Assembly: GCA_018820005.1 (NCBI GenBank)
Contig: JAHJOS010000362.1
Location: forward strand, 1-5,303
Direction of reading: 5' to 3'
DNA length: 5,303 nt
DNA from: Alphaproteobacteria bacterium
Lineage (GTDB): Bacteria > Pseudomonadota > Alphaproteobacteria > Rhizobiales > Devosiaceae
In this document: positions 5,138 to 5,303 of the stretch, one piece after another
Position numbering within the stretch: the first letter of the stretch is position 1
Layout: every line of letters begins with the position of its first letter
Made by a program: the position numbers and the translations under genes
The notes under the pieces: model-generated
The model's database searches: none
What the model saw: the letters and a program-made list of their open reading frames with translations, nothing else
What the model was told of the DNA's origin: nothing

Positions 5138-5303
5138 ATGAAGCTGGTGACCGGCAACTCCAACCGGGCCCTTGCCCAGGCTATTGCCAGCTATATTGAG
5201 CTCCCCCTGACGGACTGTACGGTCAAGCGCTTCGCGGACAAGGAAGTCTATGTCGAGGTGCATGAAAATGTACGCGGCGAAGACGTGTTCATCCTGCAGT
5301 CCA
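5138..5303 (+). CDS. prs: Ribose-phosphate pyrophosphokinase (PRPP synthetase), partial N-terminus
   Basis: Prs transfers pyrophosphate from ATP to ribose 5-phosphate, making PRPP for purine, pyrimidine, histidine, tryptophan and NAD synthesis in the cytoplasm. Only the first 55 codons lie in the window; the gene continues past the right edge. Diagnostic residues are MKLVTGNSNRALAQAIASY at 1-19, the RFADKEVYVEV strand at about 34-44 and NVRGEDVFILQS at 47-58 region, cut off at the edge; this matches the N-terminal domain of class I PRPP synthetases very closely. It begins 115 bp after pgeF in the same direction. That gap is larger than those inside the lgt-midA-pgeF group, so it probably has its own promoter, which I could not pinpoint. 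Identification is firm despite the short length. Confidence 0.95.
   Translation, partial: MKLVTGNSNRALAQAIASYIELPLTDCTVKRFADKEVYVEVHENVRGEDVFILQS

Overview
This is an ordinary housekeeping stretch of an alphaproteobacterial chromosome. It is GC-rich (about 60% or slightly more by eye; not counted exactly). The gene order (ybjN-proC; metallophosphoesterase; ubiK divergent from lgt-midA-pgeF; then prs) and the protein flavour suggest the order Hyphomicrobiales, possibly a Devosia-like genus. The genus is inference, not something the sequence proves. A perfect CtrA-type box and strong avoidance of GANTC inside genes also fit an alphaproteobacterium with the CtrA/CcrM cell-cycle system.

Layout. 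Positions 1-945 (minus strand) hold the 5' part of proC and, overlapping its start by 4 nt, a YbjN-family gene. Positions 946-1196 are non-coding and hold a perfect TTAA-N7-TTAAC box, two GANTC sites and a 7-bp hairpin. Positions 1197-2176 (minus) hold a calcineurin-like phosphoesterase directly behind ubiK, 2 nt apart. Positions 2177-2289 are a divergent promoter region with several possible RNA hairpins abutting the lgt ribosome binding site. Positions 2290-5022 (plus) hold lgt, a MidA/NDUFAF7-type methyltransferase and pgeF, tightly spaced. Positions 5023-5137 are the prs leader with one GANTC site and two small hairpins. The 5' end of prs runs off the right edge.

How the genes relate. Lgt (lipoprotein lipidation) and PgeF (removal of wrongly built peptidoglycan precursors) both serve the envelope. 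UbiK supports ubiquinone synthesis, and the MidA family is tied to respiratory complex I assembly in mitochondria, so the divergent pair of units mixes envelope and respiratory functions. ProC makes proline and Prs makes PRPP; both are core metabolism.

Most notable points. The lgt reading frame is broken by what looks like one missing base near 2919-2920, which cuts off the essential C-terminal region although that region is intact in the -1 frame. All three GANTC sites found in the window are intergenic, against roughly 18 expected by chance, and two lie in the ybjN leader next to the CtrA box. I found no mobile element, CRISPR array, RNA gene or clearly undescribed system.
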